A program made the position numbers and the translations under genes. A DNA stretch of 32,880 bases from Bacteroidales bacterium (GTDB lineage Bacteria; Bacteroidota; Bacteroidia; Bacteroidales; JAFGXI01). The stretch lies in the NCBI GenBank assembly GCA_030627705.1, contig DAOVTE010000006.1, positions 1 through 32,880 of the forward strand, written 5' to 3'. Of the stretch, positions 16,334 through 26,700 are shown piece after piece (positions within the stretch are counted from its first letter, which is position 1; the number at the start of each line of letters is the position of its first letter). Under the pieces are notes generated by a model. It ran no database searches. It worked only from the letters and a program-made list of their open reading frames with translations, and was not told the origin of the DNA.

Positions 16334-19297
16334 TTAGTTGACTGGTTTTAGTATGATGCTTTTTTTATTCTTCCCATCAATTTTAATAATTGCAGGATTT
16401 TTAAATTTTATATGTCTAATATATTCATTTTCGAAAATAGTTTCCTCATTATTTAAGAAGTCTAAATCGTAAATGCCATCATTAATGTATGGGTCTATTG
16501 TAAAATATCCTACTCTAAATGATGTAAGATTCTGAAAGAAATGTGTTCCTTGGCTTGGATCTATTCTGAAATTTTCTAAACCTGACTCTATAATTACTCT
16601 TGCATTAGATATCTGGGACCATTGTACTGGAATTCCTAACCAAGGGTCGCTAGACCCCCATCTACCAGGTCCAACAAGTATATAGTTCTTGTTTTCTTTA
16701 ATAAATTCGTTATTTATTTCTTCTATTTGATTTGCTAAATCTTTAGTTACCGAAGGATCGAACTTTTCTGGTTTAACGTAAACAAAATCAACAATATCGT
16801 CTATCACTCCATTCCCTAATGCGTTATTAGAAACAATTATGCAATCTTCAACGTTATAATTATCAATTTCTAAAGATTTTTGATCTGTTTCTTCTACAAT
16901 AGGTCTTATTTGTAACAGATTAAATACATTGTCACCTGTTTCTGTATTTAAATTTACAGCAAACTCCATTTCTATTGGGTTGCCAATTTCTTGCTGGAAT
17001 ATATTTAGAATATCTTTTAATATTTTGGCTAATGGAAATTTATCAAATTGTAGAACTGGAGCAAATGTTAATACTCTTTTTCCTTTGTAATTTGTTCCGT
17101 GTTTTATCGTTTGGTTCTGAAAATCGTATGTAGATGCTATTTTTTTAAGTACAGGTAGATGATCATCGGTTATTCTTAGCTTGTCTAAATTAATTCCATC
17201 GTTAGTTGATGTAGATGGCTTTGAATTTATATCAATAGCATAAAAATATTTTTGTGTGTTTTTTAATATTGCTGATGTTGAAGATAATTGAATAATCTTT
17301 TTTGGGTATTCGGGAGAAAATTGTAACGACATTCCTCCATCTACAATATATTTTCCTAATCCCATTGCAATACTTGCTGTCCCGTCTTCTGGTTTTTCTG
17401 GCTTTATAGGATAGAAATTTATAGATCTTGCTACTCCTGAAAAAGTTGGGTAATAATATTTGCCGTGATTAGTGCCGCATATTTCTTGAATTACAACACT
17501 CATTTTCTCTTCGTCTAATGAGTTTGATGTAGCTTTAAAATACGATTTGCTGTTTTTAAAGAAAACCGATGCATATACACTTTTTATGGAGTTAGTTAAG
17601 TTAGTAAACATTTCTTTTTTATCTGCACTATTAGGAATCATATATGTAGAATATATTCCAGCAAAAGGCTGATAGTGAGAATCTTCTAATAGGCTTGACG
17701 AGCGAATTGCCAAAGGTTTATCGGTGTAATTCATAACGGCTACTAAATCAACTAATACGCTTTTAGGTAGTTCACTTTCAATAAACTTATTTAGTATTTC
17801 ATCATCTGATGAATCTTCAGATAAAGCGAGAAAATACAGGTCGTTTGATTCCATAAATTCGTCGAAAATATCAGTTGAGATAACTACTGTTTTGGGAATT
17901 GTTATTAATGTGCCTTCGTATTTATTTAGTAAGCTCTTTTGTTTAATTATTAGATCCATAAATGCAATGCCCCTAGCTTTTCCACCAATAGAGCCGTTTC
18001 CTATTCTAGAAAACATAATGTATTCATCAAAGTTTTTACTTTCAAACTTAGAAATTACACCTCTACCTTTAGATAGCCTGTAATTTCTAATAACGTTATA
18101 TATAAAAGCTCTTAATTCCGATCCGTTCTTAAAATCTTTGGATTCTATTGGTCGTATTATTTCTGCTATTTGAAAAAGTGCTCTAGCATTTAGCCATCTA
18201 GAAAAACTATTTTTTTTACTATGGTAACACAATGATTCTTCAGGAATAGAGAGTATCATTTTTTGAAATTCTCGCAAATTATTTGCTCTTGCTATTTCCT
18301 CTAAATTATCAGGCATTCTAAAAACAAAATCACCAAAAGCTAATGATCTTTTTAAATATTTTCTAAGTTCAATTAATAATGTGTTAGAGTATTTATGAAT
18401 AAAAGCAAAACCTTGCTCTTCTGCCTTTTGTTTGTTTTTTATATCTGAAGATTGAAGTAAAATAGGAATTAATTTGTCGTAACCACGTATTTTATTTGCA
18501 ATCTTAAACCCTGCTTGTTTATCTCTAATACCATTATGTTTATAATTTATGTCAGAAATTATTCCTAATAAATTATCTTTATATTTGTGATATAAATAAA
18601 TTGCTTCTTCGTATGTTGTAGCTAATAATATCTTTGGTCGCCCTCTCATTCGAAGAGTTTTTATATGTTGATTTACGCCTTCTGCCATAAACTTCTCTGC
18701 TTGTTGTAAAACAAGTTTGTATATATTTGGCAAATATGATGAGTAAAACCGTATTGAATCTTCTATCAACAAGATTGCTTGCACACCAACTTCTTTTACG
18801 TCGTGCCCAACATTCATTTTATCTTCAATAAGTTTTATTATTGCAAGCAAGATATTAGTGTCGCCAAGCCAAGAAAATACGTAATCTATTGCACTTAAAT
18901 CTTCATTTTCTATTTTCAACCTTATTTCTCTAGAGAAGTGTGTAAGAACAACAATTGGTGTGTAAGAATATTCTCTTTTTATTTCTTTAGCAAGCGCGAA
19001 TGCATCTGTTCCGCCAACGCTTAACATTGTAATTACAAGGTCTATTTTTTCATTCTGTAATATTTTAAATGCTTCAATTGTATTACTAGCCTGAATAAAA
19101 ACTGGTGGATATCTTAAATTTAAAGATACATATTCGTTAAAAATTTGCTCATTTATTCTACCGTCTTCTTCTAATGTAAAAGCATCGTAATTACTACAAA
19201 TTAAAAGAACTTTTCTAATTCTATTTTGCATTAATGTATCAAATGCTGTGTCGGTAAATTTATAACTATATGGATTTATTTTTTCTTCGTGAGTCAT
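16334..19297 (-). CDS. Double-receiver / PEP-synthase-type ATP-grasp fusion protein
   Basis: A 987-residue cytosolic protein. Residues about 28-160 form a receiver-like fold whose acceptor position is M91 rather than Asp, so it is probably inert. Residues about 172-315 form a second receiver with the expected residues: E179/D180, acceptor D249 (IISDI), S283/S284 and K302 (FIHKYS). After a helical linker, residues about 430-802 are a PPDK/PEP-synthase nucleotide-binding domain: GGKARGIAFM, PLAIRSSSLLEDS, FAGIYSTY, FSGVARSINFYP, MGLGKYIVDGG and LLQIRPI. The phosphohistidine swivel domain (GGxTSH) and PEP/pyruvate-binding barrel are absent. Instead there is a C-terminal domain of about 185 residues with VGPGRWGSSDPWLGIP and SQGTHFFQNLTSFR. 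Annotation as PEP synthase would therefore mislead; a response-regulated ATP-dependent phosphotransferase is plausible but unproven. It starts 26 bp after mnmA on the same strand. Confidence 0.9.
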   Translation of the reverse strand: MTHEEKINPYSYKFTDTAFDTLMQNRIRKVLLICSNYDAFTLEEDGRINEQIFNEYVSLNLRYPPVFIQASNTIEAFKILQNEKIDLVITMLSVGGTDAFALAKEIKREYSYTPIVVLTHFSREIRLKIENEDLSAIDYVFSWLGDTNILLAIIKLIEDKMNVGHDVKEVGVQAILLIEDSIRFYSSYLPNIYKLVLQQAEKFMAEGVNQHIKTLRMRGRPKILLATTYEEAIYLYHKYKDNLLGIISDINYKHNGIRDKQAGFKIANKIRGYDKLIPILLQSSDIKNKQKAEEQGFAFIHKYSNTLLIELRKYLKRSLAFGDFVFRMPDNLEEIARANNLREFQKMILSIPEESLCYHSKKNSFSRWLNARALFQIAEIIRPIESKDFKNGSELRAFIYNVIRNYRLSKGRGVISKFESKNFDEYIMFSRIGNGSIGGKARGIAFMDLIIKQKSLLNKYEGTLITIPKTVVISTDIFDEFMESNDLYFLALSEDSSDDEILNKFIESELPKSVLVDLVAVMNYTDKPLAIRSSSLLEDSHYQPFAGIYSTYMIPNSADKKEMFTNLTNSIKSVYASVFFKNSKSYFKATSNSLDEEKMSVVIQEICGTNHGKYYYPTFSGVARSINFYPIKPEKPEDGTASIAMGLGKYIVDGGMSLQFSPEYPKKIIQLSSTSAILKNTQKYFYAIDINSKPSTSTNDGINLDKLRITDDHLPVLKKIASTYDFQNQTIKHGTNYKGKRVLTFAPVLQFDKFPLAKILKDILNIFQQEIGNPIEMEFAVNLNTETGDNVFNLLQIRPIVEETDQKSLEIDNYNVEDCIIVSNNALGNGVIDDIVDFVYVKPEKFDPSVTKDLANQIEEINNEFIKENKNYILVGPGRWGSSDPWLGIPVQWSQISNARVIIESGLENFRIDPSQGTHFFQNLTSFRVGYFTIDPYINDGIYDLDFLNNEETIFENEYIRHIKFKNPAIIKIDGKNKKSIILKPVN

Positions 19298-19323
19298 TTG
19301 TAATGTTTTTTTTAATTTATAGA

Positions 19324-20388
19324 CTATTCTACAATAATTCCACCGCCAACAATATCATTTCCTTCATAAAAAACAGCAGATTGTCCGGGGCTTACGCCTT
19401 GAATATCATCGTAAAATTCGAGATTTATATAATCCTTATCTATACTAACAATTTTAGAATTAAAACCTTTGCTTTTGTATCTAATTTTAGTTTCAACCTC
19501 CATCCCTATATGAAGAGTGTCGTATTTTATTAAGTTGTAATTTTCTACTTTCAAAGTTCTTTGATTTAAGTCTTCTTTTATACCAAGTACAACTTCATTT
19601 TCTTTAGCATTTATTTTTATTACATATATTGGATATCCAAGAGCAATCTCAAGTCCCCTACGTTGTCCTATTGTGTAGTTTACGATTCCTTTATGTGTAC
19701 CTATAATTTTGCCTTTTGTGTCGACAAAATTACCTGTAAGTACTTTTTTATCATAATCGTTAATAGCATTTTTCAAGAACGAACGATAATCATCGTTTTC
19801 TATAAAACAAATCTCACTACTTTCTTTTTTTGCAGCAATTTGTGTTAATCCGTATTTTAGGGCAAGCTTTTTTACTTCCGACTTTTGATATTCTGCAAGT
19901 GGAAAAATAGCTCGACTAAAACTTTCCTGAGAAACAGCCCAAAGAAAATATGATTGATCTTTAAAATCGTCTTCAGCTTTTGATATTACATATCTATCGT
20001 TTTCGTATCTAAGTTTAATGTAATGACCAGATGCTAAATAATCGCAATTATATTTATCTGCAAATTCCATAAATGCACCCCATTTTATTGTTTTATTACA
20101 TAAAACACAGGGGTTAGGGGTTTTCCCACTTAAATATTCTGAAATAAAGTATTTTATTATTGTTTCTTCGAATCTGTCTTCAATATCAATAACGTGAAAT
20201 GGAAATCCAAGTTCTTCGGCAATTTTTTTAGTTTGCTCTATAGCGCCATCATTTCGCCATCTATTATTTGAATAATCCCAAACACGCATGGTTAACCCTA
20301 CGATTTCGTATCCTTGTTCTTTAAGTAAAAATGCAGAAACAGAACTATCTACTCCTCCGCTCATTGCTAATAATACTCTTTTTTTCAT
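19324..20388 (-). CDS. mnmA: tRNA-specific 2-thiouridylase MnmA
   Basis: Makes 2-thiouridine at wobble position 34 of tRNA Lys, Glu and Gln, using ATP and a relayed persulfide. The 354-residue protein has the PP-loop MSGGVDSS (9-16), the first catalytic cysteine in NPCVLCN (C97 by E. coli comparison), the second in SSEICFIE (C194), and GQRRGLEIALGYPIYVI in the central domain. The C-terminal beta-barrel ends with SPGQSAVFYEGNDIVGGGII. It lacks extra insertions, consistent with the shorter MnmA forms. The ATP-grasp fusion gene begins 26 bp after its stop, so the two are probably co-transcribed. Confidence 0.96.
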   Translation of the reverse strand: MKKRVLLAMSGGVDSSVSAFLLKEQGYEIVGLTMRVWDYSNNRWRNDGAIEQTKKIAEELGFPFHVIDIEDRFEETIIKYFISEYLSGKTPNPCVLCNKTIKWGAFMEFADKYNCDYLASGHYIKLRYENDRYVISKAEDDFKDQSYFLWAVSQESFSRAIFPLAEYQKSEVKKLALKYGLTQIAAKKESSEICFIENDDYRSFLKNAINDYDKKVLTGNFVDTKGKIIGTHKGIVNYTIGQRRGLEIALGYPIYVIKINAKENEVVLGIKEDLNQRTLKVENYNLIKYDTLHIGMEVETKIRYKSKGFNSKIVSIDKDYINLEFYDDIQGVSPGQSAVFYEGNDIVGGGIIVE

Positions 20389-20436
20389 TGTTGAAATTTT
20401 AATAGTTTTAAATCAATTTTATTAATTTAAAATATA

Positions 20437-21237
20437 TTATCTACCATAAATATTTTTGGAACTTGGTTCCGTAAATTTCCCTTTATTTTTCTCAAATTCT
20501 TCAATCAACTTCGTCTCTACTGAATCTAGTTCGGCTTGGTTTGTTGCTATTCCATTAATATATTCTATAGTTTTATAAATTGTACCATCTTTTTCTGAAT
20601 ATGTCCAAATTCCCTGTTTAATATTATTTACATATTTCCCTTTTATATACAACCTGCCAGATTGATAAAAAACATGAAATGGTCCATATAGCTTATTGTT
20701 TTTATAAACGGTTTCCATCCTAGTACTTCCGTTGTCATAATATTTTCGCCAAATGCCATTTTTTATGTCACTTTCCCACATTACTTCCTCAGATACGCTA
20801 CCGTTTCTGTAATAATCTTTAGACAATCCGTTTTTAATATTTCTATTATAAATAACTGTAGACATTAATTTTTCATCTACACCATAAAAATTCCAAATAC
20901 TATCTTTTACATTTTTATTAATATATTTTCCATAAGCCATAAGTTTACCAGTATCCCAGAAAAGTTTTGCCATTCCAGATTGGTTGTTATTATATGTAAT
21001 CTCTAGCATTGGTTTGCTAGTAACGCTATAATAACGTTTGTAATCGCCATATAGCTTATTGTTCACAAAAGTTGCAGTATAAGCAATTCTCCCATTTTCG
21101 TATGTCTTCTTCCAATATCCTTGTTTATTTCCATTAATATCGGTGTAGTTTATTATAGAATCGCCTTTTTGTCCAACATTTTGGCTAAATAATTCTGTTG
21201 TAATAAATACTAAAATTAATAATAATATTGTTTTCAT
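20437..21237 (-). CDS. Secreted MORN/YwqK-like repeat protein
   Basis: A 266-residue protein with a signal peptide (about 1-18, ending LFSQN) and no lipobox. The rest is a run of MORN-variant repeats of about 22-24 residues with the pattern NGxxxxYYxNGxL, for example GNKQGYWKKTYENGRIAYTA, KDSIWNFYGVDEKLMSTVIY, KNGLSKDYYRNGSVSEEVMW and KNGIWRKYYDNGSTRMETVY. Such proteins are often annotated as the YwqK antitoxin family, but no toxin gene is next to it and the export signal argues against an antitoxin role. It precedes mnmA by 48 bp on the same strand. Function unknown. Confidence 0.85.
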   Translation of the reverse strand: MKTILLLILVFITTELFSQNVGQKGDSIINYTDINGNKQGYWKKTYENGRIAYTATFVNNKLYGDYKRYYSVTSKPMLEITYNNNQSGMAKLFWDTGKLMAYGKYINKNVKDSIWNFYGVDEKLMSTVIYNRNIKNGLSKDYYRNGSVSEEVMWESDIKNGIWRKYYDNGSTRMETVYKNNKLYGPFHVFYQSGRLYIKGKYVNNIKQGIWTYSEKDGTIYKTIEYINGIATNQAELDSVETKLIEEFEKNKGKFTEPSSKNIYGR

Positions 21238-21324
21238 ATTTTGTAAATTATTATATTAAATTAATTAATAAACGAAATTAATAATATAAATTGTTTAATA
21301 AACATTATTATAACAAATAAGTGC

Positions 21325-21332
21325 TAAATTTG
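21325..21332 (+). promoter_or_regulatory. Candidate -7 promoter box for hldD
   Basis: TAAATTTG fits TAnnTTTG, 18-25 bases before the hldD ATG, with no clear -33 element. Confidence 0.4.
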
Positions 21333-21349
21333 AGCAAAAAAGAATAATA

Positions 21350-22315
21350 ATGATTATTATAACAGGTGCTGCAGGATTTATTGCTAGTAATTTAGTTAGT
21401 AAATTAAATCATAATAACTTTAAAGATATTATTTTGGTTGATGATTTTTCTAATTTGGAGAAAAATAAGAACTTCGAGAGCAGTGAATATTCAAGTAAAG
21501 TGGATAGGGAAGACTTTATTTTGTGGTTAGACGATAATCATAAGTTAGTTCAATTTGTTTTTCATCTTGGTGCAAGAACTGATACTACTGAATTTAATAA
21601 AGATATTTTCGATAAACTGAATTTAAATTATTCTAAAGATATTTGGAAATCATGTGTGAAATATGGAATTCCTTTAGTTTATGCTTCATCAGCTGCAACA
21701 TATGGAATGGGGGAGTTTGGCTACGAAGATAATCACGAACTTGTATCTAAATTAAAACCTCTTAATCCTTACGGAGAGTCAAAAAATGACTTTGATATTT
21801 GGGCTTTAAAGCAAGATAAGAAACCATTTTTTTGGGCTGGGCTAAAGTTTTTTAATGTTTATGGGCCAAACGAATATCATAAGGCACGTATGGCCTCTGT
21901 AGTTTTTCACGCATTTAATCAGATAAAACTTACCAAAAAGATGAAGCTTTTTAGGTCACATAAAAAAGATTATAAAGATGGAGAGCAAATTAGAGATTTC
22001 GTTTATGTAAAAGATGTTGCCGAAGTAATGTATTTTTTCTTGCATCATAGAAAAGATTCTGGCATTTATAATTTAGGAACAGGAAAAGCACGTACTTTTT
22101 TAGATTTAGCAAAAGGAACCTTCGCGGCATTAGGTTTAAAACATGAAATTGGCTTTATTGATACTCCCGAAGATATTAGAGATAAATATCAATATTTTAC
22201 CGAAGCAAAAATGGATAAACTAATTTCTATTGGTTACGATAAAGGATTCCGTACTCTAGAAGAAGGCATTTTCGATTACGTGAATAACTATTTAAAAAAC
22301 AATAAATATAATTAG
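21350..22315 (+). CDS. hldD: ADP-L-glycero-D-manno-heptose 6-epimerase
   Basis: Short-chain dehydrogenase-type epimerase that converts ADP-D,D-heptose to ADP-L,D-heptose for the LPS inner core. The 321-residue protein has the nucleotide-binding GAAGFIAS (6-13), the HLGARTDTTE segment (72-81) characteristic of HldD, the YASSAATYG strand (111-119), catalytic Tyr/Lys in PYGESK (Y141, K145), KFFNVYGPNEYHK, and QIRDFVYVKDV near 220-230. Length is standard. The MATE gene begins 7 bases after the stop, suggesting one transcript. Confidence 0.93.
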   Translation: MIIITGAAGFIASNLVSKLNHNNFKDIILVDDFSNLEKNKNFESSEYSSKVDREDFILWLDDNHKLVQFVFHLGARTDTTEFNKDIFDKLNLNYSKDIWKSCVKYGIPLVYASSAATYGMGEFGYEDNHELVSKLKPLNPYGESKNDFDIWALKQDKKPFFWAGLKFFNVYGPNEYHKARMASVVFHAFNQIKLTKKMKLFRSHKKDYKDGEQIRDFVYVKDVAEVMYFFLHHRKDSGIYNLGTGKARTFLDLAKGTFAALGLKHEIGFIDTPEDIRDKYQYFTEAKMDKLISIGYDKGFRTLEEGIFDYVNNYLKNNKYN

Positions 22316-22322
22316 AAGCAGC

Positions 22323-23663
22323 TTGCAAGATTTAACCACAGGAATAGAACGAAAGCGGATTTTTAAATTTGCTGTACCAATGCTTATTGGTAACGTTTTT
22401 CAACAACTATATAATGTTATTGATAGTATTATTGTAGGTAATTTTATTGGTGAATATGCACTTGCAGCTGTTGGAGCATCATTCCCTATAATTTTTTTAC
22501 TTATTTCATTAGTATTAGGCTTATCAACAGGAGCAACTATTCTAATATCTCAATTCTTTGGGTCTAAAGATCTAAAAAAAGTAAAGCTCACCATAGATAC
22601 AATTAATATTACTTTATTTATCTCTGCAATTATTATTTCAATTATAGGAACAATATTTAGTAAAGATATTTTCATTCTACTACAATTACCTAAAGATATA
22701 TTACCTCTAGCAACCGAATATTTAGACATCTATTTACTTGGTTTTGTAGCGTTTTTTGGCTTTTACGGAATAAGTTCTATATTAAGAGGTTTAGGCGATT
22801 CAAAAACACCTCTTTATTTTCTTGTAATAGCTACAATTACAAATATTATTTTAGACTTAGTTTTTATAGTAGTTTTAGAACTTGGGGTTGCTGGTGCAGC
22901 TTATGCAACAATTATTTCTCAAGGTGGAGCATTTATTACAGCAATTATTTATTTAAATAAATATCATAAATTAATAAGAATCTCTATTTTTAATGTAAAA
23001 TTTGATAAAAAAATATTTTTACAAAGTATAAAAATAGGATTGCCATCGGGAATACAAACCTCATTCGTAGCTTTGGGAATGATGGCTTTGTTCGGAATAG
23101 TAAACAAGTTTGGAGTAACAATTATTGCTGCTTATTCAGTTGCGCTTAGAATAGATGCTTTTGCAATATTACCTGCAATGGCTTTTGCAATGGCGCTTAC
23201 AACTTTTGTTGGCCAAAATATTGGTGCAAATAAATACGATAGAGTAAAAGTAGGATTAATTTCTACCATTAAGATGGTGCTAGTTGTAACTGCAACTATT
23301 AGTTTAATAATAGTTTTTGGTGCTGAATATCTAATGATGATGTTTACTAAAGAAGTTGATATTATTAGATTAGGTGCTGAATATTTAAGAATTGTAGGGT
23401 CGTTTTATATTTTATTTTCTGTAATGTTTGCTGTAAATGCAGTAATGAGAGGAGCAGGAGATACACTTATTCCAATGTTCATAACATTATTTGCGTTATG
23501 GTTTGTGCGAATTCCTATAGCATTTTATTTATCTGATATTTATGGTGAAAAGGGTATTTGGTGGTCAGTTCCAATTGCTTGGGCTGTTGGTTTAAGCTTG
23601 TCTTTTTTATATTATAAAACAAAAAGATGGAAAAGAATGTCTCTTGTTAAGAAACAAGATTAA
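22323..23663 (+). CDS. MATE-family multidrug/cation efflux transporter, TTG start
   Basis: Inner-membrane antiporter with about 12 membrane segments in two homologous halves, each a MatE domain. The 446-residue product starts with the classic pre-helix ERKRIFKFAVPMLIGNVFQQLYNVIDSIIVGNFIG; the paired second-half signature is AYSVALRIDAFAILPAMAFAMA near 273-294. The TTG at 22323 is chosen because the next Met (residue 20) would remove part of the first helix and the conserved charged segment before it. It follows hldD by 7 bp. The substrate cannot be told from sequence; a drug or metabolite exported by proton or sodium antiport is usual. Confidence 0.92.
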   Translation: MQDLTTGIERKRIFKFAVPMLIGNVFQQLYNVIDSIIVGNFIGEYALAAVGASFPIIFLLISLVLGLSTGATILISQFFGSKDLKKVKLTIDTINITLFISAIIISIIGTIFSKDIFILLQLPKDILPLATEYLDIYLLGFVAFFGFYGISSILRGLGDSKTPLYFLVIATITNIILDLVFIVVLELGVAGAAYATIISQGGAFITAIIYLNKYHKLIRISIFNVKFDKKIFLQSIKIGLPSGIQTSFVALGMMALFGIVNKFGVTIIAAYSVALRIDAFAILPAMAFAMALTTFVGQNIGANKYDRVKVGLISTIKMVLVVTATISLIIVFGAEYLMMMFTKEVDIIRLGAEYLRIVGSFYILFSVMFAVNAVMRGAGDTLIPMFITLFALWFVRIPIAFYLSDIYGEKGIWWSVPIAWAVGLSLSFLYYKTKRWKRMSLVKKQD

Positions 23664-23776
23664 TATATATAATAGTAATATTCTTAAGTTTTTTGCTAAA
23701 TTTATTGCATCAAAATCTTTTTTATATAGTAACAAAACAAACACAATTTACGTCTAGATTAATAAAAACTAATAAT

Positions 23777-26700
23777 ATGAGAACCTTAAACATTACCTTA
23801 ATTTTTATTCTTGCATTTAGTATATTCTCTGTTGCAGGAAACAAAAAATCAGAAACTAAAAACGATACATTAAAATCATCAACATTTTCTGGACTAAAAT
23901 GGCGAAGTATAGGGCCTGCTTTTGCATCTGGTAGAATTGCAGATTTTGCTGTAGATCCAAGAAATAGTGCGCATTACTACGTTGCAGTTTCTGCTGGTCA
24001 CGTGTGGGAAACTACAAATAACGGTTACACATTCTCGCCTATTTTTGATAATCACGGAGTTTACTCAATAGGTGTAATTTCTATGGACCCAAGCAATCCT
24101 AATATATTATGGATAGGAACAGGCGAAAATAATCATCAACGTGCAATTGGATATGGAAACGGAATTTACAAATCTGTAGATGGTGGAAAATCATGGAAAA
24201 ATATGGGTTTAAAGGAATCGCGACAAATTGGTGAAATAATAATCCATCCTACAAATTCTGATATAATTTATGTTGCTGCTGAAGGTTCTATTTGGACAGA
24301 TAACGAAGAACGTGGAGTTTTTAAATCTACCGATGGCGGAAAAACTTGGACAAAATCATTATACGTAAGCAAAAATACAGGAATTGCGAGCCTTTGCTTC
24401 GACCCAAATAACCCAGAAGTAATATACGCAGGAGCAGAGCAACGACGCAGAAAACAATACACAAAAATTGGTGGCGGGCCAGAATCAGCATTTTATAAAA
24501 CTACAGACAGTGGCAGATCGTGGAACAAACTAGAAAACGGAATTCCTAAAGTTGATAAAGGAGGAATGGCAATAACTGTTTCTTCGGTAAACTCAGATAT
24601 TGTTTATGCAATGTTCGAGGCATCAGAGGGCAAAGGCGGTTTTTATCGCTCCACAAATCGAGGTGGCTCATTTACAAAAATGAACGATTACTATTCTAGT
24701 GGACAATATTATAGCGAAATTTACTGCGACCCAGTAGACGAAAACAAAGTTTATTCTGTTGATACACGTTCTAGATTCTCTTATGATGGTGGAAAAACTT
24801 GGAAAAATATAAGCACAAAAAATCGTCACGTCGATGATCACGCTTTGTGGATAGACCCTCAAAATAATAAACACTTTTTAATTGGAGGCGATGGAGGAGC
24901 ATACGAAACTTGGGACGAAGGTAAGTCGTTTATCCATAAAACTACATTGCCTGTTGTTCAATATTATAGAGTAAATACAGATAATTCGTATCCATATTAC
25001 TGGGTTTATGGTGGAACTCAAGATAATAATAGTATGGGCGGACCATCACAAAACTTATATAACGGAGGTGTTACATCTGCAGAATGGGTTGTAACCCTTG
25101 GTGGCGATGGATTTTGGCAAGCTATAGACCCAACAGATCAAAATATTGTTTACTCAGCTTATCAGTACGGAAATATTTTTAGGTTTGATAAAAAATCTGG
25201 CGAAAAGATAAAAGTTAGACCAGAACCTAGAAAAGATGAATTTACTTATAGGTGGAATTGGGACAGTCCTTTTATTCTTAGCAAGCACAATAATAAACGC
25301 TTGTATATTGCTGCAAATAAGTTATTTAAGTCTGACGATAGAGGAAATACTTGGCAGGTTATTAGCGAAGATTTAACTAGAAATGAAGATAGAAATCAAT
25401 TTAAAGTAATGGGCAAATATTGGCCTGCAAATGCGGTTGCTAAAGATGTTTCTACATCGCAATGGGGGACGATTGTTTCTTTATCAGAATCTCCAATTAA
25501 GCAAGGTTTAATTTACGTTGGAACTGATGATGGATTAATTCAAATTACTGAAGACGATGGTAAAACTTGGCGAAAAGTTTCTGAGTTCCCTAATATTCAG
25601 AAATACACATTTGTAAGTGATAGTGTAGCATGTAAACATAACGAAAATGTAGTTTATGCAACTTTCAATAATCTTAAAGAAGACGATTTTAAACCATACG
25701 TTTTAGTTAGTTCTGATAAAGGAAAAACTTGGAAATCCATAAGTTCAGACTTGCCAGAGAACGGTTCTGTGCATACAATTAATCAAGATCCTGTAAAAGA
25801 TAATTTATTATTTATAGGAACTGAGTTTGGTATATATTTCTCTATTAATTCAGGTAAAAACTGGATAGAACTTGCTTCTGGAATTCCTGATATAGCAGTT
25901 AGAGATATTGCAATTCAAGAGCGCGAAAAAGACTTGGTAATTGCAACTTTTGGTAGAGGATTTTATATTCTCGACGATTATTCGTCGCTAAGAGAAATTA
26001 CAGAAGAAAAACTTAAGACAGAAAATGCAATTTTATTTCCTATTAAAGATGCCTTAATGTACGTGCAAAAAGGCTCTAGATACGGAGCAGGTGACGCTTA
26101 CTACAAAGCAAAAAATCCTGAATTTGGAGCAAGTTTTACATATTTTATTAATGATATTCCTAAAACTAAAAAAGCAATCCGTTTAGAAAAGGAAAAGGAA
26201 CTTTTTAAAAATGGCGAAAGAATTCCTCAACCAAAAAAACAACAATTAGACGAAGAAAAGAATGAAACAGAGCCGTATTTAATTTTTACTATTAAAGATA
26301 GTAAGGGCTCAATTGTTCGAAAAATTTTCAAAAAGGCATCTAAAGGTATAAATAAAGTGAATTGGAATTTACGATATTCTACAACTACACCTATTAATAT
26401 TTCTAACAATACTTATGATAATCTAAAAAATGGTGGAGATAGATTTTACGCTTTACCTGGTAAATATTCCGTAGAATTATCAATGGCTTTTACCGATTCT
26501 GTTGTAAAATTAACAAACAGTCAGGAATTTAATACCAAGTTTATTAATAACTCTAGCATTAAAGTGGAAAACAGAGCAGAAATAGATAAATTTTATAATA
26601 ATGTAGCTGAACTTTGGAGAGTAACATCAGGCGCCGAAAAATACTTAAATAATCTAATTTCAAAAACAAATTATATTGCACAGGCATTACATAATGTAAA

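Noticed and set aside
16334-19297. Plain PEP synthase annotation
   Set aside because: Only the ATP-grasp domain is shared; the swivel histidine and PEP-binding domains are not present.
20437-21237. YwqK-family antitoxin of a toxin-antitoxin pair
   Set aside because: The protein has an export signal and no toxin-like gene adjoins it; the family name reflects the MORN-like repeats only.
23642-23659. TCTTGTT/AACAAGA hairpin at the MATE gene end as a terminator
   Set aside because: It lies inside the coding sequence and is not followed by a T run.
23693-23776. In-frame TTG extension of the Asp-box protein
   Set aside because: The extension precedes a good signal peptide starting at ATG 23777, and would bury it 28 residues inside.
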